Positions 39,826 to 52,033 of a DNA stretch of 64,000 nucleotides are shown here, one piece after another. Position 1 is the first letter of the stretch; every line of letters starts with the position of its first letter. The position numbers and the translations under genes were made by a program. The notes beneath the pieces were generated by a model that searched no databases, was not told the DNA's origin, and saw only the letters and a list, made by a program, of their open reading frames with translations. The DNA is taken from positions 38,962 to 102,961 of the forward strand of contig NZ_MAQA01000007.1 in NCBI RefSeq assembly GCF_001692445.1, in the 5' to 3' direction. Origin of the DNA: Oerskovia enterophila (GTDB lineage: Bacteria; Actinomycetota; Actinomycetes; Actinomycetales; Cellulomonadaceae).

Positions 39826-40524
39826 TCAGGCGGCGTCCTCGTCGTCCTGCTCCTGCTCGCCCGCGACGAGGAGGTCGATGTGGACCCCCAGGAGCGTGCC
39901 GTCGGCCGCGTACGAGCCGAGGACCGGGTACCACCCGTCTCCCCAGCCCGAGTGCGCGAGCACGAGGTTCTCACCGGCCGTGGTGAGCGGCAGGACGATG
40001 TTCGCGCACCCCGCCCGCAGGTGCGCGGGATCGTCCATGCGCGCGAACCAGCTCGACTCCGTGCCGTCGTCGAACAGGTCCTCGTACCAGTCGCCCTCGG
40101 GCATCGAGGTCTTGACGGCCCGAGCGTCCGCGAACGCGACGGTGCCCGCGTCGACCCCGACGCCGTGGAGCCGCTCGTCGTCCTCACGGTCGTTCGCGTC
40201 GGCATCGGCAGCGCCCGAGACGCCCTCGGGCACCATGCCCTCGACGCGCGAGACCTCGCCGTCGGCCAGGACGAGGCTCAGGTAGGCCTCGCGCAGGTGG
40301 CTGCCGTCCTGCGCGTCCGAGACGTCGGCCACCGTGACCCGCACCGGGTAGGTGCCCGCGGGGACGGTGACGACGAGCGACTCGCCCAGCGACACGAACG
40401 GGTCGCTCGCCTCGAGACGACCGCTGGGCAGGACCAGGTGCCCCAGGTCGTGGACCGTCTGGGCGTACGGCGTGCCCTGGGGGCGACCGGAGGACAGGGC
40501 GAAGAACGAGTCGGTGCGTGTCAT
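39826..40524 (-). CDS. DUF4241 domain protein
   Basis: A 232-residue soluble protein matching DUF4241: the region after residue 40 has the PAGTYPVRVTVADVSD motif, and the C-terminal half has DGTESSWFARMDDP and NIVLPLTTAGENLVLAHSGWGDG with the paired Gly and Trp. Function unknown; the family is sometimes fused to toxins or immunity domains elsewhere, but nothing here indicates that. The start chosen is ATG 40524; an in-frame ATG lies at 40548. Confidence 0.78.
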   Translation of the reverse strand: MTRTDSFFALSSGRPQGTPYAQTVHDLGHLVLPSGRLEASDPFVSLGESLVVTVPAGTYPVRVTVADVSDAQDGSHLREAYLSLVLADGEVSRVEGMVPEGVSGAADADANDREDDERLHGVGVDAGTVAFADARAVKTSMPEGDWYEDLFDDGTESSWFARMDDPAHLRAGCANIVLPLTTAGENLVLAHSGWGDGWYPVLGSYAADGTLLGVHIDLLVAGEQEQDDEDAA

Positions 40525-40587
40525 GCGGCCCACCTTAGGAGCCGCCACTCACAGAGCATCGACGAGGTCGCGGACTCCTCGAGCGGC

Positions 40588-41495
40588 TCAGTCGTCGCCG
40601 AGCACCTGCGCGAGCGTGTGCGCGCCCAGGTCGGCGAACGCCGGGTCGTCGTCCGAGTGGGCCGCGAACGCGGTGCCGAGGACGAGCGCCCAGCCCCGCG
40701 CCCGGGCCCACGTCGCGTCGTCGGTCCCGCGACGGGCCGTGACGGCCTCGCGGAACGCGTGGCGTCCCACGGCGTCGAACGTGATCCAGGCGGTCGCGAG
40801 GTCCGTGGCGGGGTCCCCGCTGGTCATGTCCCCGAAGTCGACCACCGCCCCCAGGCGGTGGTCACCGGGGGTGAGCACCAGGTTCGCCGGGTGCAGGTCG
40901 CCGTGCAGCCACAGCGCCGGCCCGTCCCACGCGGGGACCTCGACGAGGCGGGACCACAGGTCGAGGAGCGCTCCGTCGTCGGGCACCTGGCCCGACGTGA
41001 GGCGGCCCCGGACCGACTCGTCGCGCGCAGCCAGGGGGCCGCCGCGGAACGGGTTCGCGGGCGCCTGGGGCGGCGCGGGGACGTGCAGGGCCACGAGGAA
41101 CGCGGCGAGGTCGCGGGCGAACGCGCGGCGCAGCGCGGGGTCGACCGCGAGGGCGCTCAGCCCGTCGAACCACGGGACGATGCTCCACGACCAGGGGAAG
41201 GAGGGGTCCGCAGACCCGTCGGAGGGAAGCCCGACCCGCACGGGAGCGGGGACCGGTACCGGGAGGTGCGGTGCGAGCACCGGGAGCCACTCCTGCTCGT
41301 GGCGCACGAGCGCGGCCGCGAGCTCGCGGCGCGGGACCCGCACCGCGAGCTCGTCGCCCAGGCGCAGCACCACGTTGTCCCAACCGTTCGCGACGACCTC
41401 CAGGGGCAGGCCGGCCAGGTCGGGGTGCTGGGCGGTGAGCAGGGCGCGCACGAGGTCGGCCGTGACGTCGACCTCCGCGGCGGGCCGCAGTGCCA

Positions 41496-41496
<1 letters not shown>
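40588..41496 (-). CDS. Aminoglycoside-phosphotransferase-like kinase
   Basis: A 302-residue APH-family protein. It has the nucleotide-binding N-lobe (LEVVANGWDNVVLRLGDELAVRVPRR split by Trp-Asp), the catalytic loop LWLHGDLHPANLVL (about residues 202-215) and the metal-binding AVVDFGDMTSGDPATDL (about 224-240). These kinases include antibiotic-modifying, macrolide and choline/homoserine-type enzymes; the substrate cannot be assigned. The GTG start at 41496 shares one base region with the stop of the NUDIX gene, so translation is coupled. Confidence 0.83.
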
Positions 41497-43687
<2,191 letters not shown>

Positions 43688-43830
43688 CTACGGAGGCTGT
43701 CGAGAGAGCGAGCGCGGATCGGGTGCCCAGCGCGTGGAGAGGTCGTGATCCGGCCGCTCCGGGCGCGAGCACCCGCCCGGAGCGCCTAGAGTTGTCGGGC
43801 TAGTCGAATGGCAGGCGGAACGGAGCGGTT

Positions 43831-45738
43831 ATGACCCTGTTGAGCAGCATCACGTCACCGGAGGACCTCCGGCGGCTGACCCCCCAGCAGGTGGAGACCC
43901 TCGCAGCGGAGATCCGCGAGTTCCTCGTCTCCGCCGTGTCCCGCACGGGCGGGCACCTCGGGCCGAACCTCGGCGTGGTCGAGCTGACGCTCGCGATGCA
44001 CCGCGTCTTCGACTCGCCCAAGGACTCGTTCGTGTTCGACACGGGCCACCAGGCCTACGTGCACAAGCTGCTCACGGGCCGCCAGGACTTCTCCGCGCTG
44101 CGCAAGCGCGACGGCATGTCCGGGTACCCCAGCCGTGCCGAGTCCCCGCACGACATCGTCGAGAACTCGCACGCGTCGACCGCGCTGAGCTGGGGCGACG
44201 GGATCGCCAAGGCCAACGTCGTGCGCGGCCTGCGCGACCGGCACGTCGTCTCGGTCATCGGCGACGGCGCGCTCACGGGCGGCATGGCCTGGGAGGCGCT
44301 CAACAACATCGCCGAGAGCCAGGACCGGCGCCTGGTGATCGTGGTCAACGACAACGGCCGCTCCTACTCGCCGACCATCGGCGGCATGGCGCACCACCTG
44401 TCGACGCTGCGCACCACGCGCGGCTACGAGAACTTCCTCGACTGGGGCAAGCGCACGCTCTCGCGCTCGGGCGCCCCCGGCCGGTTCGCGTACGAGTGGC
44501 TGCACGGGCTCAAGAAGGGCCTCAAGGACGTCGTCGCACCCCAGGGCATGTTCGAGGACCTGGGCATCAAGTACGTCGGCCCCGTCGACGGCCACGACAT
44601 CGAGGCGCTCGAGCACGCGTTCGTGCGGGCCCGCTCGTACGGGGCGCCCGTGATCGTGCACGTCATCACCGAGAAGGGTCGCGGGTACACCCCGGCCGAG
44701 CAGGACGTCGCCGACCGCTTCCACGCGGTGGGCCAGATCCACCCGGAGACCGGGCTGCCCGTCGCGCCCTCGCGCTTCGGCTGGACCTCGGTGTTCGCCG
44801 ACGAGATCGTGAAGATCGGCCGACGCCGTACCGACGTCGTCGCGATCACCGCGGCCATGCTGCACCCCGTGGGCCTCGCACCCTTCGCCGAGGCGTTCCC
44901 CGAGCGCACGTTCGACGTGGGCATCGCCGAGCAGCACGCCGCGACGTCGGCCGCGGGCATGGCCTTCGCGGGCCTGCACCCGGTCGTCGCGGTCTACGCG
45001 ACGTTCCTCAACCGTGCGTTCGACCAGGTCCTCATGGACGTGGCGCTGCACAAGGCGGGCGTGACGTTCGTGCTCGACCGTGCGGGGATCACGGGCGAGG
45101 ACGGCGCGAGCCACAACGGCATGTGGGACATGGCCATGCTGCGCATCGTCCCGGGCCTGCACCTGGCGGCCCCGCGCGACGAGGCCACGCTGCGCGAGGC
45201 CCTGCGGCACGCGGTCGACATCGACGACGCGCCCTCGGTCGTGCGCTACCCCAAGGGCGCGGTCGTCGCGCCGATCCCCGCGATCGAGACGCTCGACGGC
45301 GTGGACGTGGTCGCCCGCCACGACGCGGTGCCCGCCAAGAAGACCAAGGCTGCGGCCGGCGCGCCCCGCAAGGTCCTGCTCGTGGGCGTCGGTTCCATGA
45401 CCGGTACCGCGATGGCCGCGGGCGAGGCGCTCGCGGCCCACGGCGTCGAGGTCACGGTCGCGTCCCCGACCTGGGTCCTGCCGCTGCCGTCGGCGCTCGT
45501 CAAGCTCGCGGGCGAGCACGACCTGGTGGTCACGATCGAGGACGGCATCGCCGACGGCGGCGTGGGCTCGCTCCTGGGCCAGCGCGCGGTCGAGGCCGGG
45601 ATCACGGTCCCCGTGGTCCCGCTGGGCCTGCCCACGGTCTTCCTGGACCACATGACGATCGACCAGGTGAGGACGACGCACCGCCTGACGGCGCAGGACG
45701 TCACGCGGGACGCGCTCACGGCGCTCGCGCTGCTCTGA
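43831..45738 (+). CDS. dxs: 1-deoxy-D-xylulose-5-phosphate synthase
   Basis: A 635-residue thiamine-diphosphate enzyme that condenses pyruvate and glyceraldehyde 3-phosphate, the first step of the MEP isoprenoid pathway. The ThDP site has [16 protein letters not shown] (about residues 145-160); the pyrimidine-binding half has [15 protein letters not shown] and the catalytic Glu in GIAEQHAA. The C-terminal transketolase domain starts near 495. A roughly 12-residue low-complexity insertion ([11 protein letters not shown]) lies before it. The ATG at 43831 has GGAG nine bases upstream. Confidence 0.95.
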   Translation: MTLLSSITSPEDLRRLTPQQVETLAAEIREFLVSAVSRTGGHLGPNLGVVELTLAMHRVFDSPKDSFVFDTGHQAYVHKLLTGRQDFSALRKRDGMSGYPSRAESPHDIVENSHASTALSWGDGIAKANVVRGLRDRHVVSVIGDGALTGGMAWEALNNIAESQDRRLVIVVNDNGRSYSPTIGGMAHHLSTLRTTRGYENFLDWGKRTLSRSGAPGRFAYEWLHGLKKGLKDVVAPQGMFEDLGIKYVGPVDGHDIEALEHAFVRARSYGAPVIVHVITEKGRGYTPAEQDVADRFHAVGQIHPETGLPVAPSRFGWTSVFADEIVKIGRRRTDVVAITAAMLHPVGLAPFAEAFPERTFDVGIAEQHAATSAAGMAFAGLHPVVAVYATFLNRAFDQVLMDVALHKAGVTFVLDRAGITGEDGASHNGMWDMAMLRIVPGLHLAAPRDEATLREALRHAVDIDDAPSVVRYPKGAVVAPIPAIETLDGVDVVARHDAVPAKKTKAAAGAPRKVLLVGVGSMTGTAMAAGEALAAHGVEVTVASPTWVLPLPSALVKLAGEHDLVVTIEDGIADGGVGSLLGQRAVEAGITVPVVPLGLPTVFLDHMTIDQVRTTHRLTAQDVTRDALTALALL

Positions 45739-45753
45739 CGCAGCGGGTCGAGA

Positions 45754-45797
45754 CGCAGGACGGGGCACGGACCGCGCGGTCCGTGCCCCGTCCTGCG
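45754..45797. terminator. 44-bp perfect palindrome, bidirectional terminator
   Basis: Two 22-nt arms with no spacer (the central few bases must form the loop), between converging dxs and the YbdK-type ligase. No U-tract. Confidence 0.75.
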
Positions 45798-45852
45798 CCC
45801 TGGGTCGGCTCGACCCCGGGCGGAGCCGGGCCGAGCCCGGCCGCGCAGGGAC

Positions 45853-46995
45853 TCAGGCGAGCGTCGCCTCCGCGGCACGCTCGATCACGGTGCGCGGGTC
45901 ACCCGACGTGGCGAACCATGCGCGCTGCCGTGCGGCGCCCCCGCCCGTCGACCACAGCCGCCCGAGGAGCTCGGTCACGGCGTCGAGGTCGCCCGCGTCG
46001 ACGAGCGCCTCGCGCACGTGCGCGACGAGCTGCCCCACGACGTCGTGCGCGGTCGCGGGCTTCCAGGTGAGCGGCGAGACCAGGTCGCCGGAGATCCCCG
46101 ACCGGCCTGCACGCCACGACGCCGTGCGCAGGAGCTCGGGATGGAGCATGGGCGCGGCCGCGCCCGCCGCGGCCTCGCGAGCGGCGGTCTCCACCAGCCC
46201 GCGGGCCAGGGCCGCGAGCAGGGTCGCGGTGTCGGCGTCGAGGCACACGTCCGCGACGCGGATCTCGACGGTCGGGTAGGACGCCGAGAGCCGGGCGTCG
46301 AAGTAGATCATCGCGGTGTCGAGGATGGTCCCGGTGCCGACCAGTGCGTCGACCGTGGCGCGGTACGCCTCGGGCGTGCCGAACGAGGGCGCGGGGCCCG
46401 CCGTCGGCCACCGTGACCACACCTGGGAGCGGAAGCTCGCGTACCCGCTGTCCTCGCCCTGCCAGTAGGGCGAGTTGGCGCTCAGCGCGAGGAGCGGGGC
46501 GAGCCAGGGCCCGATCCGGTCGAGGACCGCGACGCCCTCGGTGTCCGAGGAGACCGCGACGTGGACGTGGCAGCCGCCCGTGAGCTGCTCGCGGGCCGTG
46601 AGGCCGAACGCGGCGCGTGCCTCGAGGTAGCGGAGCTTCCCGACGGTCGTCGGGGACACGGGCACGGGTGAGGTGCCGAGCGCGACGATGCGCGCGTCGC
46701 GCTGCTCGGCCGCCTTGTTGGCCCGGATGCGCCCGTCGCGGATCTCCTGGGCCAGCTCGGACAGGTCCGCGCAGGGGTGCGTGCCGGTCTCGAGCTGCTC
46801 CTCCATGAGCTCGAGCTCGAGGTCGCCCCCGGGGGCGTCGCCGGCCTGGTCCGGGCGCGAGCCGCCCGACGCCCCGAGCCCGGCCTCGGTGGGCCGGCTC
46901 GTGCCGGCTGCTTCGATGACCTCGGCCGCGACGGCGCTCGGGACGCCGTCCGGTCCGACGAGGAGGAACTCCTCCTCCACTCCCATGGTTCGCAT
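45853..46995 (-). CDS. YbdK-type carboxylate-amine ligase (glutamate-cysteine ligase family 2)
   Basis: A 380-residue ATP-dependent ligase of the GCS2 family. The N-terminus is MGVEEEFLLV, with the acidic metal/ATP residues; DLELELMEEQLETGTHPC and GCHVHVAVSS are further family motifs, followed by LSANSPYWQGEDSGYASFRSQVW (split). The family makes a weak gamma-glutamyl-cysteine bond in vitro; its physiological product in mycothiol-producing actinobacteria is unclear. The start taken is ATG 46995; the next in-frame ATG is at 46986. Confidence 0.88.
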   Translation of the reverse strand: MRTMGVEEEFLLVGPDGVPSAVAAEVIEAAGTSRPTEAGLGASGGSRPDQAGDAPGGDLELELMEEQLETGTHPCADLSELAQEIRDGRIRANKAAEQRDARIVALGTSPVPVSPTTVGKLRYLEARAAFGLTAREQLTGGCHVHVAVSSDTEGVAVLDRIGPWLAPLLALSANSPYWQGEDSGYASFRSQVWSRWPTAGPAPSFGTPEAYRATVDALVGTGTILDTAMIYFDARLSASYPTVEIRVADVCLDADTATLLAALARGLVETAAREAAAGAAAPMLHPELLRTASWRAGRSGISGDLVSPLTWKPATAHDVVGQLVAHVREALVDAGDLDAVTELLGRLWSTGGGAARQRAWFATSGDPRTVIERAAEATLA

Positions 46996-47206
46996 CGAGG
47001 AAGTCTCACACGTGGCGGGGGCCGCTCGCACGCAGGGGGCCCGACGGCGGCGCGCGCCCCGGGCGAGAGGGCGGCGGTCCGGGGCGGGGGAGGTTGCGGG
47101 CGCCGACGCCGAGAATGGTCGGTGCGGAAATGCCGGGCCGTTGTTCGCTGCGTATCGTGGATGCTCCTGGCAAGGCGGGAGAAAAAAGCAACCCGGACGC
47201 ATTCCG

Positions 47207-47226
47207 CAAGGGACTTTGGTCCCGAG
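47207..47226. promoter_or_regulatory. DosR/DevR-like box
   Basis: CAAGGGACTTTGGTCCCGAG matches the core of the mycobacterial DosR consensus (TTSGGGACTWWAGTCCCSAA) at 14 of the central positions, with perfect GGGAC/GTCCC arms. It lies 306 bp upstream of pflB, fitting hypoxia control (inference). Confidence 0.6.
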
Positions 47227-47258
47227 TAGTCACTCGTCGAACGCCCAAGGAAGGGTCA

Positions 47259-47274
47259 TGTGAAGACTGTCACA
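47259..47274. promoter_or_regulatory. CRP/FNR-type site
   Basis: TGTGAAGACTGTCACA has the perfect TGTGA-N6-TCACA arms of CRP-family sites and lies 36 bp downstream of the DosR-like box. Confidence 0.65.
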
Positions 47275-47490
47275 AGCGGGAATGCTCGGCCCTGCGGAGG
47301 TGTTCCAGTAGCCAGAAAGGTTGCAATCTCGCGGTTCTGCCGAGCGTGGCTCAACATCCGACGGTTCACCCTGTGAGCCAGGTGACAGCGTCTTGACCAC
47401 CCCCGGACCCTCTCGGGGTCGTAGCCTGAAAGGGCGAAGGAGAACGGCAGGACGGCACGGATTTCCCGCGTCGACCAAGGTCTTTACCCC

Positions 47491-47511
47491 CGCCGCGCAG
47501 GCTGCGCGGCG
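47491..47511 (+). promoter_or_regulatory. Small hairpin before the pflB ribosome-binding site
   Basis: 9-bp perfect stem (CGCCGCGCA with TGCGCGGCG) and a 3-nt loop, ending about 8 bases before the GAGGAGAG Shine-Dalgarno. It could affect translation or mRNA stability. Confidence 0.4.
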
Positions 47512-47531
47512 TGGACGTCGAGGAGAGTGAT

Positions 47532-49814
47532 ATGACCAGCATTTCCGAGGCTCGCAGCACCACTGGCGGCCAGGACGACGCGACCGTCCCCGCTTGGGCC
47601 GGCTTCACCGCGGGTCCCTGGCAGGACACGGTCGACGTGCGCGACTTCATCCAGCGCAACTACACCCCGTACGAGGGTGACGACTCCTTCCTCGCCGGAC
47701 CCACGGAGCGCACCACAGGCATCTGGGCCAAGCTCTCCGAGATGTTCCCCGCCGAGCGCGAGAAGGGCATCTACGACGTCGACCCCCACACGCCCGCGGG
47801 CATCACGGCCCACGCGCCCGGGTACATCGACAAGGACGCCGAGGTCATCGTCGGCCTCCAGACCGACGCCCCGCTCAAGCGCGCGATCATGCCGAACGGC
47901 GGATGGCGCATGGTCGAGGGCGCCCTGGAGACCTACGGCTACCCGGTCGACCAGGAGCTCAAGAAGGTCTTCAGCGAGTACCGCAAGACCCACAACCAGG
48001 GTGTCTTCGACGTCTACCCGCCCAACGTCCGTGCCGCCCGCAGCTCGCACATCATCACGGGCCTGCCCGACGCCTACGGCCGCGGCCGCATCATCGGCGA
48101 CTACCGCCGCGTCGCGCTCTACGGCGTCGACCAGCTCGTCACCGCCAAGAAGCTCGACAAGCTCGACCTCGACACGCAGCCGTTCAGCGAGAAGATCGTG
48201 CGCGAGCGCGAGGAGCACGCGGAGCAGATCCGTGCGCTCGGCGAGCTCAAGGCCATGGCCGCCTCGTACGGCTACGACATCTCGGGTCCGGCCACCAACG
48301 CCCGCGAGGCCGTGCAGTGGCTCTACTTCGGCTACCTCGCCGCGGTCAAGGAGCAGAACGGCGCCGCGATGTCGCTGGGCCGCACCTCGACCTTCCTCGA
48401 CGTGTACCTCGAGCGCGACCTGGCGAACGGGGTCATCACCGAGGAACAGGCGCAGGAGATCATCGACGACTTCGTCATCAAGCTGCGGATCGTGCGCTTC
48501 CTGCGCACCCCCGAGTACGACTCCCTGTTCTCGGGCGACCCGACGTGGGTCACCGAGACCATCGGCGGCATGGGCGACGACGGTCGCCCGCTCGTCACCA
48601 AGAACTCGTTCCGCTTCCTGCAGACGCTGTACAACCTGGGCCCGGCTCCCGAGCCCAACATGACCGTGTTCTGGAGCCCGCGCCTGCCCCAGGGGTTCAA
48701 GGACTTCTGCGCCAAGGTCTCGATCGACACCTCGGCCGTCCAGTACGAGTCGGACGAGCAGATCCGTCCGGCCTGGGGTGACGACGCCGCGATCGCGTGC
48801 TGCGTCTCGCCCATGGCGGTCGGCAAGCAGATGCAGTTCTTCGGTGCCCGCGTGAACCTGGCCAAGACCCTCCTCTACGCCATCAACGGTGGCAAGGACG
48901 AGGTCACGGGCAAGCAGGTCTCGCCGGTCGTGGCGCCCGTGCCCGAGGGCCAGCCCCTCGACTACGACGACGTCCGCGCCCGCTTCGACAAGACCATGGA
49001 CTGGCTGGCCGAGACCTACGTCGAGGCGCTCAACTGCATCCACTGGTCGCACGACAAGTACGCGTACGAGCGGCTCGAGATGGCCCTCCACGACAAGGAG
49101 GTGCTGCGGACCATGGCCTGCGGCATCGCCGGCCTCGCGGTCGCGGCGGACTCGCTGTCGGCCATCAAGTACGCCAAGGTCACGCCCGTCTTCGACGAGC
49201 GCGGCATCGTCGTGGACTACGTGACCGAGGGCGAGTACCCCGCCTACGGCAACGACGACGACCGGGTCGACGCGATCGCGGTCGAGCTCGTCGAGTCGTT
49301 CATGGCGAAGATCCGCTCGCACAAGATGTACCGCGACGCGCTGCCCACGCAGTCGGTCCTGACCATCACGTCGAACGTCGTCTACGGCAAGGCCACGGGC
49401 AACACGCCCGACGGTCGTCGTGCGGGCGAGCCGTTCTCCCCGGGTGCCAACCCGATGAACGGCCGCGACACGCACGGCATGCTCGCCTCGGCCCTGTCGG
49501 TCGCGAAGCTGCCGTACAACGAGGCGCAGGACGGCATCTCGCTGACCAACACGGTCGTCCCGAGCGGCCTCGGCCGCACCCGGGAGGAGCAGGTCGCGAA
49601 CCTCGCGGGTCTGCTCGACGCGTCGGTCGGTGGCGACGGCTACCACATGAACGTCAACGTGCTGGTGAAGGAGACCCTCGAGGACGCCATGGAGCACCCC
49701 GAGAACTACCCTCAGCTCACGATCCGTGTCTCCGGGTACGCCGTGAACTTCGTGCGGCTCACCCGCGAGCAGCAGCTCGACGTCCTCTCGCGGACCTTCC
49801 ACGGCGCTCTCTGA
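47532..49814 (+). CDS. pflB: Formate C-acetyltransferase (pyruvate formate-lyase)
   Basis: A 760-residue glycyl-radical enzyme converting pyruvate and CoA to acetyl-CoA and formate under anoxia. The adjacent catalytic cysteines are in AIACCVSPM (Cys423-Cys424), and the radical glycine is in RVSGYAVNF (Gly735) near the C-terminus, as in true PFL. The ATG at 47532 has GAGGAGAG upstream. The activating enzyme gene follows 20 bp later. The long regulated leader with DosR- and CRP-like sites suggests expression only under oxygen limitation. Confidence 0.96.
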   Translation: MTSISEARSTTGGQDDATVPAWAGFTAGPWQDTVDVRDFIQRNYTPYEGDDSFLAGPTERTTGIWAKLSEMFPAEREKGIYDVDPHTPAGITAHAPGYIDKDAEVIVGLQTDAPLKRAIMPNGGWRMVEGALETYGYPVDQELKKVFSEYRKTHNQGVFDVYPPNVRAARSSHIITGLPDAYGRGRIIGDYRRVALYGVDQLVTAKKLDKLDLDTQPFSEKIVREREEHAEQIRALGELKAMAASYGYDISGPATNAREAVQWLYFGYLAAVKEQNGAAMSLGRTSTFLDVYLERDLANGVITEEQAQEIIDDFVIKLRIVRFLRTPEYDSLFSGDPTWVTETIGGMGDDGRPLVTKNSFRFLQTLYNLGPAPEPNMTVFWSPRLPQGFKDFCAKVSIDTSAVQYESDEQIRPAWGDDAAIACCVSPMAVGKQMQFFGARVNLAKTLLYAINGGKDEVTGKQVSPVVAPVPEGQPLDYDDVRARFDKTMDWLAETYVEALNCIHWSHDKYAYERLEMALHDKEVLRTMACGIAGLAVAADSLSAIKYAKVTPVFDERGIVVDYVTEGEYPAYGNDDDRVDAIAVELVESFMAKIRSHKMYRDALPTQSVLTITSNVVYGKATGNTPDGRRAGEPFSPGANPMNGRDTHGMLASALSVAKLPYNEAQDGISLTNTVVPSGLGRTREEQVANLAGLLDASVGGDGYHMNVNVLVKETLEDAMEHPENYPQLTIRVSGYAVNFVRLTREQQLDVLSRTFHGAL

Positions 49815-49834
49815 GCGCAGATCGGCGGAACATC

Positions 49835-50845
49835 ATGACGACTCTCTCGACGCCCGCAGCCGGCCAGGTGCCCGCGCGTGCCGCCGCCCGCTACGGGGTC
49901 GACGGGGTCGCCTCGGCTCCGCTGCCGTGGCGGACCTCCGGTGACGCCCTGGGCCACGACAGTGACCTGGACGCACCGGAGGCCCCCCGCCGCCGGACGG
50001 GGGCCGGGGTCTCCGGCCTCTCGACGGCCGAGGACCTCGACCGGCACGACAAGCTCGCGATGATGCGCTCGGGCGAGCTGGGCTCGGTCCACTCGTGGGA
50101 GCTCGTGACCGCGGTGGACGGGCCGGGCACGCGCCTGACGGTCTTCCTCAACGGGTGCCCGCTGCGGTGCCTGTACTGCCACAACCCCGACACGCTGCAG
50201 ATGAAGGACGGCGAGCCGGTCACGGCCGACGAGCTGCTGGCGCGCGTCAAGCGGTACCTGCCGGTCTTCCGTGCCACCAAGGGCGGTCTGACGCTCTCGG
50301 GCGGCGAGGTGCTCATGCAGCCCGCGTTCGCCGCGCGCATCCTGGCGGGCGCCAAGGAGATGGGCGTGCACACCACGCTCGACACCTCGGGCTTCCTCGG
50401 GGCGAACCTGAGCGACGAGATGCTCGCGAACACCGACCTGGTGCTCCTGGACGTCAAGTCGGGCGACCCCGCGACCTACGAGAAGGTCACGGGTCGTGCG
50501 CTCGAGCCCACCCTGACGTTCGGGCGACGGCTCGCCGAGTCGGGCCTGCCCGGCGGGGTCACGGCCGAGCACCCGGTCGAGGTCTGGATCCGCTACGTGC
50601 TGGTCCCGGGCCTGACCGACCAGGCCGAGCACGTCGACGTCGTCGCGGACTACGCGGCCTCGCTCAACGAGATCCGGCCCGGCACGGTCACGCGCGTCGA
50701 GGTCCTGCCCTTCCACCAGATGGGCCGGGACAAGTGGGAGACGCTCGGGCGCGAGTACGAGCTCACCGACACCCCCGCTCCCGACGTCGAGCTGGTCGAC
50801 CGCGTGCGTGACCAGTTCCGTGCGAAGGGCCTCACGGTCTACTGA
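49835..50845 (+). CDS. pflA: Pyruvate formate-lyase activating enzyme
   Basis: A 336-residue radical-SAM enzyme that installs the glycyl radical in PflB. The cluster motif is Cys108-x3-Cys112-x2-Cys115 in NGCPLRCLYCHNPDTLQ; GGLTLSGGEVLMQP is the SAM-binding GGE motif. Compared with typical PFL-activating enzymes (about 245 residues) it carries an N-terminal extension of about 80 low-complexity residues. ATG-ATG at 50060-50065 would remove it but lacks a ribosome-binding site. The ATG at 49835 has GGCGGAA upstream, 20 bp after pflB. Confidence 0.93.
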   Translation: MTTLSTPAAGQVPARAAARYGVDGVASAPLPWRTSGDALGHDSDLDAPEAPRRRTGAGVSGLSTAEDLDRHDKLAMMRSGELGSVHSWELVTAVDGPGTRLTVFLNGCPLRCLYCHNPDTLQMKDGEPVTADELLARVKRYLPVFRATKGGLTLSGGEVLMQPAFAARILAGAKEMGVHTTLDTSGFLGANLSDEMLANTDLVLLDVKSGDPATYEKVTGRALEPTLTFGRRLAESGLPGGVTAEHPVEVWIRYVLVPGLTDQAEHVDVVADYAASLNEIRPGTVTRVEVLPFHQMGRDKWETLGREYELTDTPAPDVELVDRVRDQFRAKGLTVY

Positions 50846-50856
50846 CCGTTCGGACC

Positions 50857-50916
50857 CCGAGACGTGAGCTGTGGCCCCTGGATCGAGCGATCCAGGGGCC
50901 ACAGCTCACGTCTCGG
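50857..50916. terminator. 60-bp perfect inverted repeat, bidirectional terminator
   Basis: 29-nt arms (50857-50885, 50888-50916) identical as reverse complements. It terminates pflBA and overlaps the last codons and stop (50906-50908) of the convergent hydrolase gene. Confidence 0.75.
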
Positions 50917-51898
50917 CGAGGGTGGACGCGAGCCACGGTCCCAGCACGGGCAGCACGGCGTCCGGCTGCATGGCACGGGTGTGGTCGAGCCCGTCGAGCA
51001 GCTCCACGTCCCAGCCCGCAGCGCGCAGCTCGGCGGCGTGCGCTGCGAGCGCGCCACCGATGCTCACGTGCACCCCGCCCCACCTCTCGCCGTACTCGAT
51101 CTCGTCGGCCGTCCCCGCGAACACGAGGCGCGGGCACGTCACGCGGTCCAGCGCGCCTCGGTCGTCGAAGGTGTCGAGGGCCTCGTAGAGCGTCACGAAC
51201 TGGCGCGTCTGCTCCTCGCCGAGCGTCATGTCGAAGCTCTCCCAGTCGAAGTCCTCGGGGTCCGCCGCCGCGTCGCCCCCGGCGCCGGGAGAGGCGTCCG
51301 TCGACTGCGCGCGCTCCTCCTGCCCGACGGCGTCGCTCGTCTCGAGCGGCGCCGTCGGGCCGTCCGTGGGCGCGGTAGGCATCGCCGCGGGGGACGCTGA
51401 CGTCATGCCGTGCGTCGCGCGCGTGACGGCGAGCATGCCCGCGTACGGGCCCTCGAGCGGCGGGAAGCCGCCCATGGCCAGAGCGGTCAGGCGATCCGTG
51501 CGCAGCGCGAGCTGGAGGCCGCTCAGGGCGAGCCACGAGTAGCCGTAGTACGCGAAGGTCTCGGCGCCCGCGGCGTCGGCGATCGCGAGCAGGTCGGCCG
51601 TGACGTTCTCCGGGGTCAGCGTGCCCGCCGCCGGGTGGGACATGCGGTGGCCCTCGTAGTCGGCGGCGACCACGCGGAACGTGGGGGACAGGGCGTCGAT
51701 CAGCGTCCGGCCGAGCGCAGGGTCGACGCCCCACGTCCGGAGCTCGTCCGCCGAGGGCCCCGTGGCCGGGACGGGGTTGACCGGGAGCAGGACCGCCGGG
51801 CCGGTGCCGGTGACCTCGACCGTGAGGGTGCTGCCGTCGTGGAGGGTCGCGGTGGCCTCGCGGGACGTGGAGGTGGGTGTGCTCGGTTCGAGGGGCAT
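50906..51898 (-). CDS. Alpha/beta hydrolase
   Basis: A 330-residue alpha/beta-hydrolase-fold protein. The nucleophile elbow is YYGYSWLALSG (Ser near residue 120), with earlier RVVAADYEGHRMSHP as the oxyanion strand and a C-terminal GLDHTRAMQPD supplying His. An unusual low-complexity insertion of about 55 residues (about 165-220, rich in Ser, Pro, Asp and Ala) separates the core from the cap. The start is ATG 51898. The C-terminal codons lie inside the long inverted repeat. Substrate unknown. Confidence 0.83.
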   Translation of the reverse strand: MPLEPSTPTSTSREATATLHDGSTLTVEVTGTGPAVLLPVNPVPATGPSADELRTWGVDPALGRTLIDALSPTFRVVAADYEGHRMSHPAAGTLTPENVTADLLAIADAAGAETFAYYGYSWLALSGLQLALRTDRLTALAMGGFPPLEGPYAGMLAVTRATHGMTSASPAAMPTAPTDGPTAPLETSDAVGQEERAQSTDASPGAGGDAAADPEDFDWESFDMTLGEEQTRQFVTLYEALDTFDDRGALDRVTCPRLVFAGTADEIEYGERWGGVHVSIGGALAAHAAELRAAGWDVELLDGLDHTRAMQPDAVLPVLGPWLASTLAET

Positions 51899-52033
51899 GG
51901 CGAGGTCCTTCCGACGCTGCGCGAGGTGGACGACCACGCTATCGCGCACGCCGGGACGCCGGACCGAAATGCCTGGATCCCCGGCGGCAGATGGTCGAGG
52001 ATCGGGGGACACCCGTCGACCCGAGGAGAACCC

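Larger units (their letters stand above)
46996..47531. other. 536-bp divergent control region of pflB
   Basis: No credible gene on either strand. It contains a DosR/DevR-like inverted repeat, a perfect CRP-type site, a weaker second CRP-like site (TGTGAGCCAGGTGACA, 47372-47387), an unusual GAAAAAAG run near 47181, and a small hairpin just before the pflB ribosome-binding site. Confidence 0.6.

Noticed and set aside
47094..47396. 100-codon frame in the pflB control region
   Set aside because: No ribosome-binding site, no family and overlap with two strong regulatory motifs.
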